From Chelativorans sp. J32 (GTDB taxonomy: Bacteria > Pseudomonadota > Alphaproteobacteria > Rhizobiales > Rhizobiaceae), in contig NZ_JAEQ01000013.1 of the NCBI RefSeq assembly GCF_000518985.1, positions 62,001 to 126,000 on the forward strand: DNA of 64,000 nucleotides, in the 5' to 3' direction. Every line of letters starts with the position of its first letter. Positions within the stretch are counted from its first letter, which is position 1. A program made the translations under genes and the position numbers. Shown piece after piece: positions 54,643 through 63,239 of the stretch. Under the pieces are notes generated by a model. The model was not told where the DNA came from. It ran no database searches and saw only the letters and a list, made by a program, of their open reading frames with translations.

Positions 54643-55665
54643 TCAGCGCCAGCCCAGGGCCGGCGCGACATGGGTCAGAATCGCTTCGATCACATGGGCG
54701 TTGTAATCGACCCCCAGCTGGTTCGGGACGGTCAGGAGCAGCGTGTCGGCTTCAGCAATGGCCTCATCCTTTGCAAGCTCCTCAATGAGGAGATCCGGTT
54801 CGGCGGCGTAGGACCTGCCGAAGATGGCCCGCGTGTTCTCGTCGATAAAGCCGATTTGATCACTGCCCTGGTTGCCATGCCCGAAATAGGCGCGGTCACG
54901 ATCGTCGACCAGCGCGAAGATGCTTCGGCTGACGGAGACGCGCGGCTCGCGTTGATGCCCCGCTTCCTTCCACGCCTTGCGGAATGCTCGGATCTGCTCG
55001 GCCTGCTGGATGTGAAAGGGCTGTCCGCCCTCATCGAATTTGAGCGTGGAACTCTGCAGGTGCATGCCAAGCTTCGCCGCCCATTCGGCCGTGGCATTGG
55101 TGGCGGCCCCCCACCAGATCCGGTCTCGCAACCCTTCCGAATGCGGCTCGACGCGCAGCAGCCCTGGCGGGTTGGGGAACATCGGCCGAGGGTGGGGCTG
55201 CGCGAAACCCTGTCCGCGCAGGACATCGAGGAAGACTTCCGCGTGACGCCGGGCCATATCGGCATCCGTTTGACCGTCCCGCGGCGCGAAGCCGAAATAG
55301 CGCCATCCATCGATCACCTGCTCGGGCGATCCCCGGCTGATCCCGAGCTGGAGGCGACCACCGGCGATCAAGTCGGCCGCGCCCGCATCCTCCGCCATAT
55401 AGAGCGGGTTCTCGTAGCGCATGTCGATGACGGCAGTGCCGATCTCGATGCGGCTCGTTTTTGCGCCAACCGCCGCAAGCAGCGGGAACGGCGATGCGAG
55501 CTGGCGGGCGAAATGGTGCACGCGGAAATAGGCGCCGTCCGCGCCCAGTTCCTCAGCCGCGACGGCAAGCTCGATGGATTGCAGCAGGGCATCCGATGCC
55601 GATCGCGTCTGCGATCCCGCCGAAGGGGTCCAATGCCCGAAGGATAGGAAACCGATTTTCTTCAT
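54643..55665 (-). CDS. LLM class flavin-dependent oxidoreductase
   Basis: 340-residue bacterial-luciferase-fold protein, FMN-dependent. Family blocks seen: AEELGADGAYFRVHHFARQLASPFPLLAA, RIEIGTAVIDMRYENPLYMAEDAGAADLI and GRLQLGISRGSPEQVI. These place it with flavin-dependent monooxygenases of broad specificity. No partner flavin reductase is adjacent. It is divergent from the M29 aminopeptidase gene. Confidence 0.88.
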   Translation of the reverse strand: MKKIGFLSFGHWTPSAGSQTRSASDALLQSIELAVAAEELGADGAYFRVHHFARQLASPFPLLAAVGAKTSRIEIGTAVIDMRYENPLYMAEDAGAADLIAGGRLQLGISRGSPEQVIDGWRYFGFAPRDGQTDADMARRHAEVFLDVLRGQGFAQPHPRPMFPNPPGLLRVEPHSEGLRDRIWWGAATNATAEWAAKLGMHLQSSTLKFDEGGQPFHIQQAEQIRAFRKAWKEAGHQREPRVSVSRSIFALVDDRDRAYFGHGNQGSDQIGFIDENTRAIFGRSYAAEPDLLIEELAKDEAIAEADTLLLTVPNQLGVDYNAHVIEAILTHVAPALGWR

Positions 55666-55814
55666 ATGCTGGATGTAGCACGTGACGGTTATACTTCAAT
55701 GCCACAGAACATCGATACCGCGCGTGCCCGGTGGCAATCGGCTCGACGCTGTTGCCGTCCGGCACCTCCTCCGTTACTTCTCCTTCAACGATTGCTTTCG
55801 TAGGGAGTACTGCG

Positions 55815-57071
55815 ATGGATGCCCAAATCAAGGCTGCCGGCCTGCCGCACGAGACACGCCTCGATCGCCTGGCCGAGGTGGCTGTTCGCGTCGGGCTTGG
55901 ACTGAAGGCGGGACAGGAACTCGTGATGACGGCGTCGGTGGAGACCCTGCCGCTTGCGCGCCGCATCACCGAGCATGCCTATAAGGCCGGCGCATCCCTG
56001 GTCACGACCGTGTTTTCCGACGAGGAATCGACGCTGCTTCGTTTTCGCCACGGCTCCGACGAGAGTTTCGACAAGGCGCCGTCCTGGCTTTTCGAAGGCA
56101 TGGCGAATGCCTTCCGCAACGGCGCGGCGCGGCTGGCCGTGGTGGGTGAAGATCCTTCCCTTCTCGCCGGGCAGGATCCGGACAAGGTTTCGCGTGCCAA
56201 CCGCGCCCGGTCCAAGGCCTATATGCCGGCGCTCGAGCTGATCGCGGGCTTCCAGATCAACTGGACGCTGGTGTCCTTTGCCACGCCGGCCTGGGCAAAG
56301 GCGGTCTTTCCCGAGCTTCCGGAGCAGGAGGCGGTCGACCGTCTGTGGGACGCGATCTTTTCCGCCTCGCGTATCGATGGGCCGGATCCTGTAGCCTCAT
56401 GGGCGGCGCACAACCGCGAACTCGCCGCCCGGCGCGAGCACCTCGATGCCCGGAATTATCGGGCTCTGCGCTTCAGGGGGCCGGGCACGGACCTGACGGT
56501 CGGCCTTGCGGACGATCACATATGGCAGGGCGGCGCCTCCAAGGCCGCCAACGGCATCACCTGCAATCCGAACATCCCCACCGAGGAGGTCTTTACCACG
56601 CCGCACAAGGATCGGGTGGAAGGCGTCGTCAGAAGCACCAAGCCGCTCTCCTACCAGGGCACGCTGATCGAGGACATTTCGGTCCGCTTCGAAGGGGGGC
56701 GCATCGTCGAGGCCTCGGCGCGCACGGGCGAGGAAGTCCTGCGCAAGGTGCTTGAGACGGACGAAGGAGCAAGACGCCTCGGCGAGGTGGCGCTGGTGCC
56801 CCATTCCTCACCGATTTCCCGCAGCGGCATCCTTTTCTACAACACGCTTTTCGATGAGAACGCCGCCTGTCACATCGCACTCGGCCAATCCTACGCCAAG
56901 TGCATCCGCGACGGGGTCGGGATGGACGAGGCCGCGCTCGCGGCGAAGGGCGCAAACAAGAGCCTCATCCATATCGATTGGATGATCGGATCCGGTGAGA
57001 TCGACATAGACGGCATTGCCCCCGATGGTCGGGAAGAAGCCGTCATGCGGCAGGGCGAGTGGGCGTTTTAG
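55815..57071 (+). CDS. M29 family aminopeptidase (AmpS/PepS type)
   Basis: 418 residues. Metal-dependent aminopeptidase with the family blocks RYDRFRHGSD-like SDEESTLLRFRHG, TLVSFATPAWAKAVFP, NIPTEEVFTTPHKDRVEG (metal-ligand Glu), and HIALGQSYAKC plus SLIHIDWMIGSGEIDIDG with the remaining ligands. The ATG at 55815 follows AGGGAG by eight bases; the longer frame from 55731 has no support. Cytoplasmic peptide turnover is the usual role. Confidence 0.92.
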   Translation: MDAQIKAAGLPHETRLDRLAEVAVRVGLGLKAGQELVMTASVETLPLARRITEHAYKAGASLVTTVFSDEESTLLRFRHGSDESFDKAPSWLFEGMANAFRNGAARLAVVGEDPSLLAGQDPDKVSRANRARSKAYMPALELIAGFQINWTLVSFATPAWAKAVFPELPEQEAVDRLWDAIFSASRIDGPDPVASWAAHNRELAARREHLDARNYRALRFRGPGTDLTVGLADDHIWQGGASKAANGITCNPNIPTEEVFTTPHKDRVEGVVRSTKPLSYQGTLIEDISVRFEGGRIVEASARTGEEVLRKVLETDEGARRLGEVALVPHSSPISRSGILFYNTLFDENAACHIALGQSYAKCIRDGVGMDEAALAAKGANKSLIHIDWMIGSGEIDIDGIAPDGREEAVMRQGEWAF

Positions 57072-57121
57072 CGCACCGTCCAGCCAGGGGGCGCTCTCGG
57101 AAAGCATGGCTTGCTTGCAAC

Positions 57122-57232
57122 GCCCTAAAGCATCCGCCCGAAAACCGGAATCGGTTTTCGGAAAGCACGATGCGTGGATGCAACAACTTACAGCGTCCTT
57201 TATGCGTCCGAATGGACGCACGGGCTGTAGTG
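57122..57232 (+). repeat. Hairpin-rich intergenic repeat, copy A
   Basis: About 110 bp with two hairpins: CCGAAAACCG-gaat-CGGTTTTCGG at 57138-57161 (10-bp perfect stem), then an outer ACAGC...GCTGT enclosing TGCGTCC-gaat-GGACGCA at 57203-57220. Copy B lies 257 bp downstream in the same orientation. The layout resembles the dispersed palindromic intergenic elements common in Rhizobiales genomes. Confidence 0.8.
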
Positions 57233-57378
57233 CGTCCTTACGGGGCCAGGCCGCTGCAGCACCGCTCTGCTCTTTCAAGCCCAACCGTCTGATCTGCTCG
57301 GGGTTTATAATGGAGCTTGGCTCTTGCCCGTGCTCTCGACCAACGGGACGGATGGTAAGGGGGCGTGGGGAGTGCCAG

Positions 57379-57489
57379 CCTAAGCATCGGGCCCGAAACC
57401 GGAATCGGTTTACGGAAAGTACGATGCGTCGCTTCAATAACCTACAGCGTCCTCAGTGCGTCCGAATGGACGCACGGCGCTGTAGCGCT
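57379..57489 (+). repeat. Hairpin-rich intergenic repeat, copy B
   Basis: Same organisation as copy A with changes in the first hairpin (CCGAAACCG-gaat-CGGTTTACGG, now imperfect). The second is more complete: CTACAGCG (57442-57449) pairs with CGCTGTAG (57478-57485) around TGCGTCC-gaat-GGACGCA (57457-57474). Confidence 0.8.
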
Positions 57490-57682
57490 GGCAGAGCCAA
57501 GCGATGGCGGCCGGCACGGATTTTGGTGCGGGGTGGGCTTGGGAGCCTCGGTCAGGGCCAGCCGCCATCGTCCATGATGGTAGGTTCACGCCGCGCCCCG
57601 GTGTAGCTGGCCAATAGGTTATCTCTCGCCTCATCAATAGGGATGCTCCCTTTCCGGGAAGCAGGCGCTTGGGCGCCGCTTA

Positions 57683-57854
57683 TTCCACCTTCACCGGGGT
57701 GGAAAGCTACTCTCTCCCGACGCGCTCAGTCGGGGATCTGTTCATGGACCTTGCCGCTTCCACTCAGCCTGATGGTCGACAATGGGCTGCCACCGCGAAA
57801 AGGCCGGCCCGGCGAAGCCGCCCAGGTGGGGACGTAACTACCGGTGATAACCGG
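57683..57854 (+). promoter_or_regulatory. Structured 5' leader of the large exported protein
   Basis: Several hairpins follow one another in the 180 bases before the start codon at 57862: TTCCACC/GGTGGAA (57683-57689 with 57698-57704), CCCGAC/GTCGGG (57716-57721 with 57729-57734), CCACC/GGTGG (57790-57794 with 57825-57829) enclosing CGGC-gaa-GCCG (57810-57820), and CCGG-tgataa-CCGG (57841-57854), whose end is eight bases before the ATG. I recognise no riboswitch family. The remainder of 57072-57861 contains the two repeats and no credible gene. Confidence 0.45.
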
Positions 57855-57861
57855 AAAAAAT

Positions 57862-60800
57862 ATGAAATCTAAGGTGATGAAAGTGCTTCTTCCACGCCTT
57901 TCGATTCTCGCATATCTGGCTATCTTCATTCTTTGCCTGAGTTTGCCGGCAAACGCTCAAAGTGGTTCATGTTCGATAGCAAACTTGACGCCGCTCCTTA
58001 GTAGTTCGTCATCACGATACGCAGCGGCAAACAACAATACTTTGGTTGAAGTAACTGAAGCAGAATTTCGCAATGTGCAGGCGCTGTTAAACTCAGCGCG
58101 GTTTGTCGGCTGGGATCCAGATACGATACCCTCCACTCACGACTTTGCTGGTGAGTATGTTGAAGTTCTCGATGAGAGCCCTGCGATCGTTCCGGCGAAT
58201 AAGGTGCTCGTGGGGTTTTTCCTAGATGTCAGCGGAGTGCCAAATCAGATTTCGCCGCGCATCGGGACACCATCCGGAACCGGTATGACCGTTCGGCTCT
58301 CCTGGCCCGATGCATCCGTTAGCACGGTGGGTGAAAAGTGGTTCGTTATAAAGAATCCGACGGGCTCCATCAGTACTGATGGATATCTGGGGCTTCATCG
58401 CACAAATGCGGTGAGAGGATGGAAGTCGGGAGTAAATGGCCTGTATGTCTTCGATCTCGGTAACCCAGCTTTCGTCTCCAGCCGGTGCAATTGCGGACAA
58501 TTTCGAGTCTTCGGCATCTATGCCGACCGGGATGCCCTTTGTAACATAGCCTCGGAAGTGGCAGTAACGAAAACTCTGGTTGGGGAAAGCACCGCCCGGA
58601 ACAATGTTGCGGAGCCGGCCGAGGAACTGACTTATGAGGTAAGGATCACGCACAAGGGCGGTGGTCCGTTCAGCGATTTCGATTTCGTGGAGAATATTCC
58701 GGACGGTACGACGCTGACGGCAGTGACCGGAGCGAGTGGTTTCACGGGGCCAGTAAGAGGGCCCGCGGCGGTCAATCTGCGCGTCGCTCAGGTGCCGGTC
58801 GGAGGAACTGTCACCGTCACCATCAAGTTGGAGACGATCGCGAACTTTCCGGCCAGCATATCCTCGATAACGAATCGCGTTGGTGGTGGCGACGTGCCAG
58901 CCGATTGCAGCCAGTGTTCCGTCACCATTCCGACTCCAACTCGCGTACCGACCTCTCCGCCGACACTTTCCTGCTCCTCCTCCGGTAATTTCCTGAACAC
59001 CGCCTATGATGGCAATGGCGGGCGGCTGACATCCGGAACGGATTCCCATTGGGGAGTCGCCATGACCTCATCGAACGTTACGGGCCAGCCACCCCCCAAT
59101 CTGAACTACACCGCCGCCACCGTTTACACCGGCACCTTCTTACAAGCCCCGGTCGGTCCCGCAGGCTGGATTACGCACAATGCTGGTGGCGGACATGTCG
59201 GGAGCGTCGATGTGTTCTATCGCTATCAATTCAATCTCGATGGGGCGGTTGATCCGAGAAATCTGGCTCTCAACATGCGTTTCAATGCGGACAACGCCGT
59301 CTACGAGGTCTGGGTCAACGGCGTGGCGCAGGGGATCCGCTCCGGGTTCGGCAGCGGTGATCCGTATCAATATATCGGCTTCGATCTTGCCAATCCTGCC
59401 AGTGGCACCATGCAGGGGGCATGGCAGACGGGCCTCAACACGATCATCGTCCATGTCAAGTCGAGCCCCGGCACCGAAGCGTTCCTGGCCTATATCACGA
59501 CCACCGCGATCTGCCTTCCAAAGCTGACGCTGCGCAAGGACGTGGTCAACGACAATGGAGGGACGATAGCGGAAAGCGCCTTCACGCTGCGGGCCGCAGG
59601 GCCGGCCACCATCCAGGGCGTGATGGGGACTCCTGCCATCACCAATGCGACGGTGCCGATCGGCACCTATGCGCTGAGCGAGACCGGACCCGCCGGCTAT
59701 AGCGGTTCGCAATATGCCTGCTCGGTAGACGGGCGGGCGAGTGTCCTTGGCAATACGATCACGCTCGCCAATGGGCAGAACGCCGTCTGCACTATCACCA
59801 ATGACGATATCGCGCCGCGGCTCACCCTGGTGGCGCAGGTGATCAACGACAATGGCGGCTCGGCGGTGCCCGGCGATGTCGGGCTGAGTGCGACGGGGCC
59901 GACGCCCATCTCCGGCCCGAGCGGGAGCGCTCGGGTGACGAATGCCGCGGTCAATGCCGGCAGCTATACGCTCGATGTCACCGCACCTCCCAATTACGAG
60001 GCTGGCGATTACAGCTGCATGATCAATGGCGGTGCGCCGGTCGCCGGCAACAGCATCACCCTTTCGCTGGCCGATATCGCCGTCTGCACCGTCACGGTGG
60101 AAGACATGAACCCCATGGTCACCATTGCGAAGGTGAGCGTCGGCGGGGTTGGGCGGTTCGGCTTTGCCGGCGCGGCGGCGAATGCCAATGGCTTTCCGAT
60201 CGATGGCAGCTATGAGGTGGAGACGATCACGCCGGGAGTGGCCGTTGAGGGAGCATCGGTGCCGCTTGCCGCCGCCGATGTGGAGACCCGGATCGTCGAG
60301 GCCATTCCGGCGGGCTGGGTTCTGGAGAGCGCCCGCTGCGAGGACCGAAGGGCGGCGGCGACCGGCAATCCCGCCGGCCAAGTGATCGGCACGGTCAGCG
60401 ACGGCAAGACGCTCGTCATCCCGGCCGGGAACGCCAGGGCCGGTGCCGATCTCCTCTGCACCTTCACCAACCGTTTCCGCGGCTTTGCCGTCGAGGGGCG
60501 GGTGATCCTCGACAATGGCGCGGGCGGCGGCATGGCGCATAACCGCATCCAGGACGGGGCGGAAGAGGGCCAAGGCACTGTCCTTCTGCGCCTCACCGAT
60601 TGCGCCGGCAGCGAATATGCGAGGGGCGAGAGCGACGGGGCGGGCAATTTCTCGCTCAGCCTTGCGAAAGCGCCCGTTGGTACGCCGGTCTGCCTCGAGC
60701 GTGGCGAGATCGCCGGCCATCTTCCGGTCAGCCTCCATCCAGGCGATACCGGCGGTGCCTCGCCAGAGGCCGATAAGTACGAGGCACTGCGCTTCACCCC

Positions 60801-61581
60801 GGCGGCGGAGACCAATCATCAGGGCGTCGTCTTCGGCCTGATCGTCCGGCCGCGGCTTGCCACCGACAGCCGCGCCGTCGTGGCGCCGGGCGGTGCCGCC
60901 CTCCTGCCGCACCGCTACACAGCGACGACGACGGCCAGCGTCCTCTTCGCGCTCACCGGCGTAACCGGAACACCCGATGCGGCGCTGTTCTCCACCACCA
61001 TCTACCGTGATGCGGATTGTTCCGGCAGCATCGATGCCGGAGACTGGCCGGTGTCCGCGCCCATCGCCGTTGCCGCCGGGGACGTGATCTGCCTCTTTGT
61101 GCGGGTGCAGGCAAGCGTGGTCGCGCCCGAAGGCGGCACACTTGATTATATGCTGTCGGCCACCACGGCCCTTTCCGGCACCTCGGCCTCCCTCTCGCCG
61201 GCCATCAACCGCGATACCGTCTCCGTCGGGACCGGAACCGTTGCGGTCACGAGAAGGGTGCGAAATGTGACGCAAGCGGGTTCTTATGGGGTGACGGCCC
61301 TCGGGGCCCCAGGCGACGTGCTGGAATATTCGGTCATCTTCATCAACCCGTCAGCCTCGTCGGTGAGCGGCGTCAGGGTGCATGACGAGACGCCGGACTA
61401 CACGACCCTCGACGCCCCGATCAAGGTGAAGGAGAACCCCACCGGGCTCGACTGCCAGCCGGCCCTGCCGACGGCTAGCGCAGCAGTCGATTACAAGGGG
61501 CCGCTGCGCTGGGACTGCACCGGCACCATGTCACCCGGCGCCAAGGGAGAGGTCTCCTTCAAGGTCAAAATCGATCACTGA
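57862..61581 (+). CDS. Large exported multidomain protein (DUF11-, prealbumin- and SdrD_B-like modules)
   Basis: 1,239 residues. Signal peptide at 1-35 (SLPANA-Q), then an unassigned Cys-containing region to about 230, a DUF11-like domain at about 233-360 (VAVTKTLVGEST...), a jelly-roll-like domain at about 365-553 (WITHNAGGGHVGSVDVFYRY), three prealbumin/SpaA-like modules at about 555-652, 654-752 and 754-875 each ending in CTITN, CTVTV or CTFTN, an SdrD_B-like module at about 873-990, and a final DUF11-like domain at about 1128-1239. No LPxTG, PEP-CTERM or autotransporter domain was seen, so the surface-attachment route is unknown. The first 800 bp are near 43 percent GC while the rest is high-GC. 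The ATG at 57862 begins the signal peptide; a GTG at 57844 is in frame. Confidence 0.82.
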   Translation: MKSKVMKVLLPRLSILAYLAIFILCLSLPANAQSGSCSIANLTPLLSSSSSRYAAANNNTLVEVTEAEFRNVQALLNSARFVGWDPDTIPSTHDFAGEYVEVLDESPAIVPANKVLVGFFLDVSGVPNQISPRIGTPSGTGMTVRLSWPDASVSTVGEKWFVIKNPTGSISTDGYLGLHRTNAVRGWKSGVNGLYVFDLGNPAFVSSRCNCGQFRVFGIYADRDALCNIASEVAVTKTLVGESTARNNVAEPAEELTYEVRITHKGGGPFSDFDFVENIPDGTTLTAVTGASGFTGPVRGPAAVNLRVAQVPVGGTVTVTIKLETIANFPASISSITNRVGGGDVPADCSQCSVTIPTPTRVPTSPPTLSCSSSGNFLNTAYDGNGGRLTSGTDSHWGVAMTSSNVTGQPPPNLNYTAATVYTGTFLQAPVGPAGWITHNAGGGHVGSVDVFYRYQFNLDGAVDPRNLALNMRFNADNAVYEVWVNGVAQGIRSGFGSGDPYQYIGFDLANPASGTMQGAWQTGLNTIIVHVKSSPGTEAFLAYITTTAICLPKLTLRKDVVNDNGGTIAESAFTLRAAGPATIQGVMGTPAITNATVPIGTYALSETGPAGYSGSQYACSVDGRASVLGNTITLANGQNAVCTITNDDIAPRLTLVAQVINDNGGSAVPGDVGLSATGPTPISGPSGSARVTNAAVNAGSYTLDVTAPPNYEAGDYSCMINGGAPVAGNSITLSLADIAVCTVTVEDMNPMVTIAKVSVGGVGRFGFAGAAANANGFPIDGSYEVETITPGVAVEGASVPLAAADVETRIVEAIPAGWVLESARCEDRRAAATGNPAGQVIGTVSDGKTLVIPAGNARAGADLLCTFTNRFRGFAVEGRVILDNGAGGGMAHNRIQDGAEEGQGTVLLRLTDCAGSEYARGESDGAGNFSLSLAKAPVGTPVCLERGEIAGHLPVSLHPGDTGGASPEADKYEALRFTPAAETNHQGVVFGLIVRPRLATDSRAVVAPGGAALLPHRYTATTTASVLFALTGVTGTPDAALFSTTIYRDADCSGSIDAGDWPVSAPIAVAAGDVICLFVRVQASVVAPEGGTLDYMLSATTALSGTSASLSPAINRDTVSVGTGTVAVTRRVRNVTQAGSYGVTALGAPGDVLEYSVIFINPSASSVSGVRVHDETPDYTTLDAPIKVKENPTGLDCQPALPTASAAVDYKGPLRWDCTGTMSPGAKGEVSFKVKIDH

Positions 61582-61811
61582 GAACGGGCCGTAGGCCGAG
61601 CGCAATCCTCGGCTAAGCTGGCCGCCGAGCCTGCCGGCCGGCGTAACCGCAGGCTATCTTGCGATCCAAGCGCCGAACGCCGATTCAGGGTCAAAGTCGA
61701 GGAGCAGGACCAGAAAACGCTTTCATCAAAGACTTATTTTACTTTCAGAATGCGCGGGGGCTACTGTTTTCATCTTCGGCCTGATTTGCCGCACCGATCC
61801 TGGAGCCCTTC
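61582..61811 (+). other. Intergenic region between the two large exported-protein genes
   Basis: 230 bp without a gene. Two hairpins follow the stop: GCCGAG-cgcaatc-CTCGGC at 61595-61613 and AGCCTGC/GCAGGCT at 61628-61634 with 61649-61655, the second enclosing a CCGGCCGG palindrome. Neither has a T run, so factor-independent termination is doubtful. The last 90 bases become AT-rich and may hold a promoter for the next gene. Confidence 0.5.
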
Positions 61812-63224
61812 ATGCGCACACCCGCCCGGCTACAACATTTCGTTTCCGTGCGCTTGCGGTATTTTTTTGCAATGGCAATAGCAGTTCTACTGCTCGTGGG
61901 GATGAGCGTACCGGCGCGAGCGCTAACGCCATTCACCTGCGATTCTACGCTCTATATGAGAGTTGGAAATGGTTCGACTATCAACTTTGGCTATCTTGTT
62001 TTCGAGGGGGGGACATATACAATGAATGTTGTAAGGACTACCAGCGGCATAAACTTTACTGATATTGCATATAATCCTTTAGACAATTACATCTATGCCT
62101 TAGACACCGATACTAAGGAGCTATATAGATTTGGAGTTGGGTTTGAATACGTCAATCTCGGGAGAGTGAGCGGGGTTGCGCTTGATAATTGGACCGGTGC
62201 TCAATCATTTGCTCCCGATGGTTTTCTGTACATTACGAATGGAGGTAGGCGGACTAATCCCCCCAATTTAGGCATTCATTCTTTGTACAAGGTTAATATT
62301 TCAAATCTTACAGCGACTGAAATTCCTCTTAGTAGCAGGGCTAAGTCAGCCTCCGAACTGGCCTGGTACAATGGTCGCTTTTATCTCGCCGATCCTGACA
62401 ATGAAATAGGAACATATACTATAACGACTACTGGGCAGGTGCAAACCATTGGCCCTAATGATTTGCGGCTTATGCCGCTTGCCGGATGGGGCGGCACAAA
62501 TGGTGTTTGGTTTTTCCAGCTAGGTCGCCGTTTGGGCTACGGCCTGGTGATTTTTTCTATCGATGTAAACACTGGGGCGCCTACAATGGTTGTCGCGGGG
62601 AACTTCGAGGTTGGGGACAATTGGGGAAGTGCCAATTGCATACTTGCGCCTCTCCCCGACGTGAAGACGGGCGCTCGCATACGTTTTGCGAAGACGACTG
62701 TACCGGGAGGTGTAAATCAGAACTTCGCCGTCAGTGGCACGAATGGCTTGTCGCAAGTGACGATCAATTCCACGACGGGTCTGAGCGATTATCAGGAGCT
62801 GACCGACGTGAAGGTAGACACGACGTTTACCGAGCAGGGTGTGGCGGGCTGGCGGGGACAGCGCCTCGTCTGTGTGGCCGAGACCAGCAATGGTGGCGTG
62901 GTGCGGGGAAGCACCGTCTATAGCAATCTCACGCCGGGCACGGCGGGCGCGAGCTACACATCGGTCGCGCCGGCCAATACCTTTGTGGCCGGCAACGATT
63001 ACACCTGCACATTCACCAATGACCGGACGCGGATCAATTTTGCGAAGGTTACGCGACCGGCCAATGCCAACCAGTCCTTCACGGTCACGGGAACGAACGG
63101 CATCGGCCAGGTCATGATCAATGCGGCGGGCCAGCGCGCAACGCACGAGATGGCCATGCCGCGCCAGCGCGGCACCGCCGCCTCGGTAATGGTGGTGGCG
63201 GCGGCAACGTTCGCCACCGGCTGA
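61812..63224 (+). CDS. Exported repeat protein, interrupted by an in-frame TGA
   Basis: 470 residues to the stop. A signal peptide with a long basic lead (hydrophobic core MAIAVLLLVGMSV, cleavage after ARA near 37) is followed by a region to about 285 with propeller-like patterns (FTDIAYNPLDNYIYALD, LAWYNGRFYLAD) resembling DUF6923-type domains of bacterial surface proteins, then tandem repeats from about residue 288. Repeat 1 is complete; repeat 2 breaks off after GQVMINA, then runs into unrelated residues encoded by an inverted repeat fragment, and ends at TGA 63222-63224. The same frame reopens at once with more repeats. The head is 35-40 percent GC, the repeats about 55-60. Either truncated by rearrangement or the unexpressed or alternate state of a longer protein. 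Confidence 0.72.
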   Translation: MRTPARLQHFVSVRLRYFFAMAIAVLLLVGMSVPARALTPFTCDSTLYMRVGNGSTINFGYLVFEGGTYTMNVVRTTSGINFTDIAYNPLDNYIYALDTDTKELYRFGVGFEYVNLGRVSGVALDNWTGAQSFAPDGFLYITNGGRRTNPPNLGIHSLYKVNISNLTATEIPLSSRAKSASELAWYNGRFYLADPDNEIGTYTITTTGQVQTIGPNDLRLMPLAGWGGTNGVWFFQLGRRLGYGLVIFSIDVNTGAPTMVVAGNFEVGDNWGSANCILAPLPDVKTGARIRFAKTTVPGGVNQNFAVSGTNGLSQVTINSTTGLSDYQELTDVKVDTTFTEQGVAGWRGQRLVCVAETSNGGVVRGSTVYSNLTPGTAGASYTSVAPANTFVAGNDYTCTFTNDRTRINFAKVTRPANANQSFTVTGTNGIGQVMINAAGQRATHEMAMPRQRGTAASVMVVAAATFATG

Positions 63225-63239
63225 AAGGCACTCGGCTTC
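63126..63239 (-). repeat. Inverted repeat-unit fragment within repeat 2
   Basis: Read on the reverse strand the segment encodes KPSAFQPVANVAAATTITEA followed by AVPRWRGMAISCVA, which matches the centre of the forward repeats (for example TPSAYRPLTNVEAETVLSEG then AVPGWRGVELRCVA in repeat 3). In forward orientation it adds about 38 foreign codons plus the TGA. Removing it would rejoin MINA to the TRGNPTAYQ of repeat 2. A 14-bp exact inverted match, GCTGGCGCGGCATG, links it (63155-63168) to the forward copy at 63325-63338. Confidence 0.85.

Noticed and set aside
57780-57860. c-di-GMP-I (GEMM) riboswitch before the large exported protein
   Set aside because: There is partial likeness (GCGAAAAGG, GGGGACGTAACTACC), but the conserved GGCAAACC and GACGCAAAGCC blocks and the second GEMM hairpin are absent.
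57669-57872. 67-codon frame in the leader of the large exported protein
   Set aside because: It starts at a TTG without a ribosome-binding site, overlaps structured RNA and the real start, and shows no recognisable domain.
59140-61275. 711-codon open frame on the reverse strand inside the large exported-protein gene
   Set aside because: It is antisense to well-formed modules with a signal peptide. Its translation is rich in Arg, His and Gly with no domain; long antisense frames are expected in high-GC repeat coding DNA.
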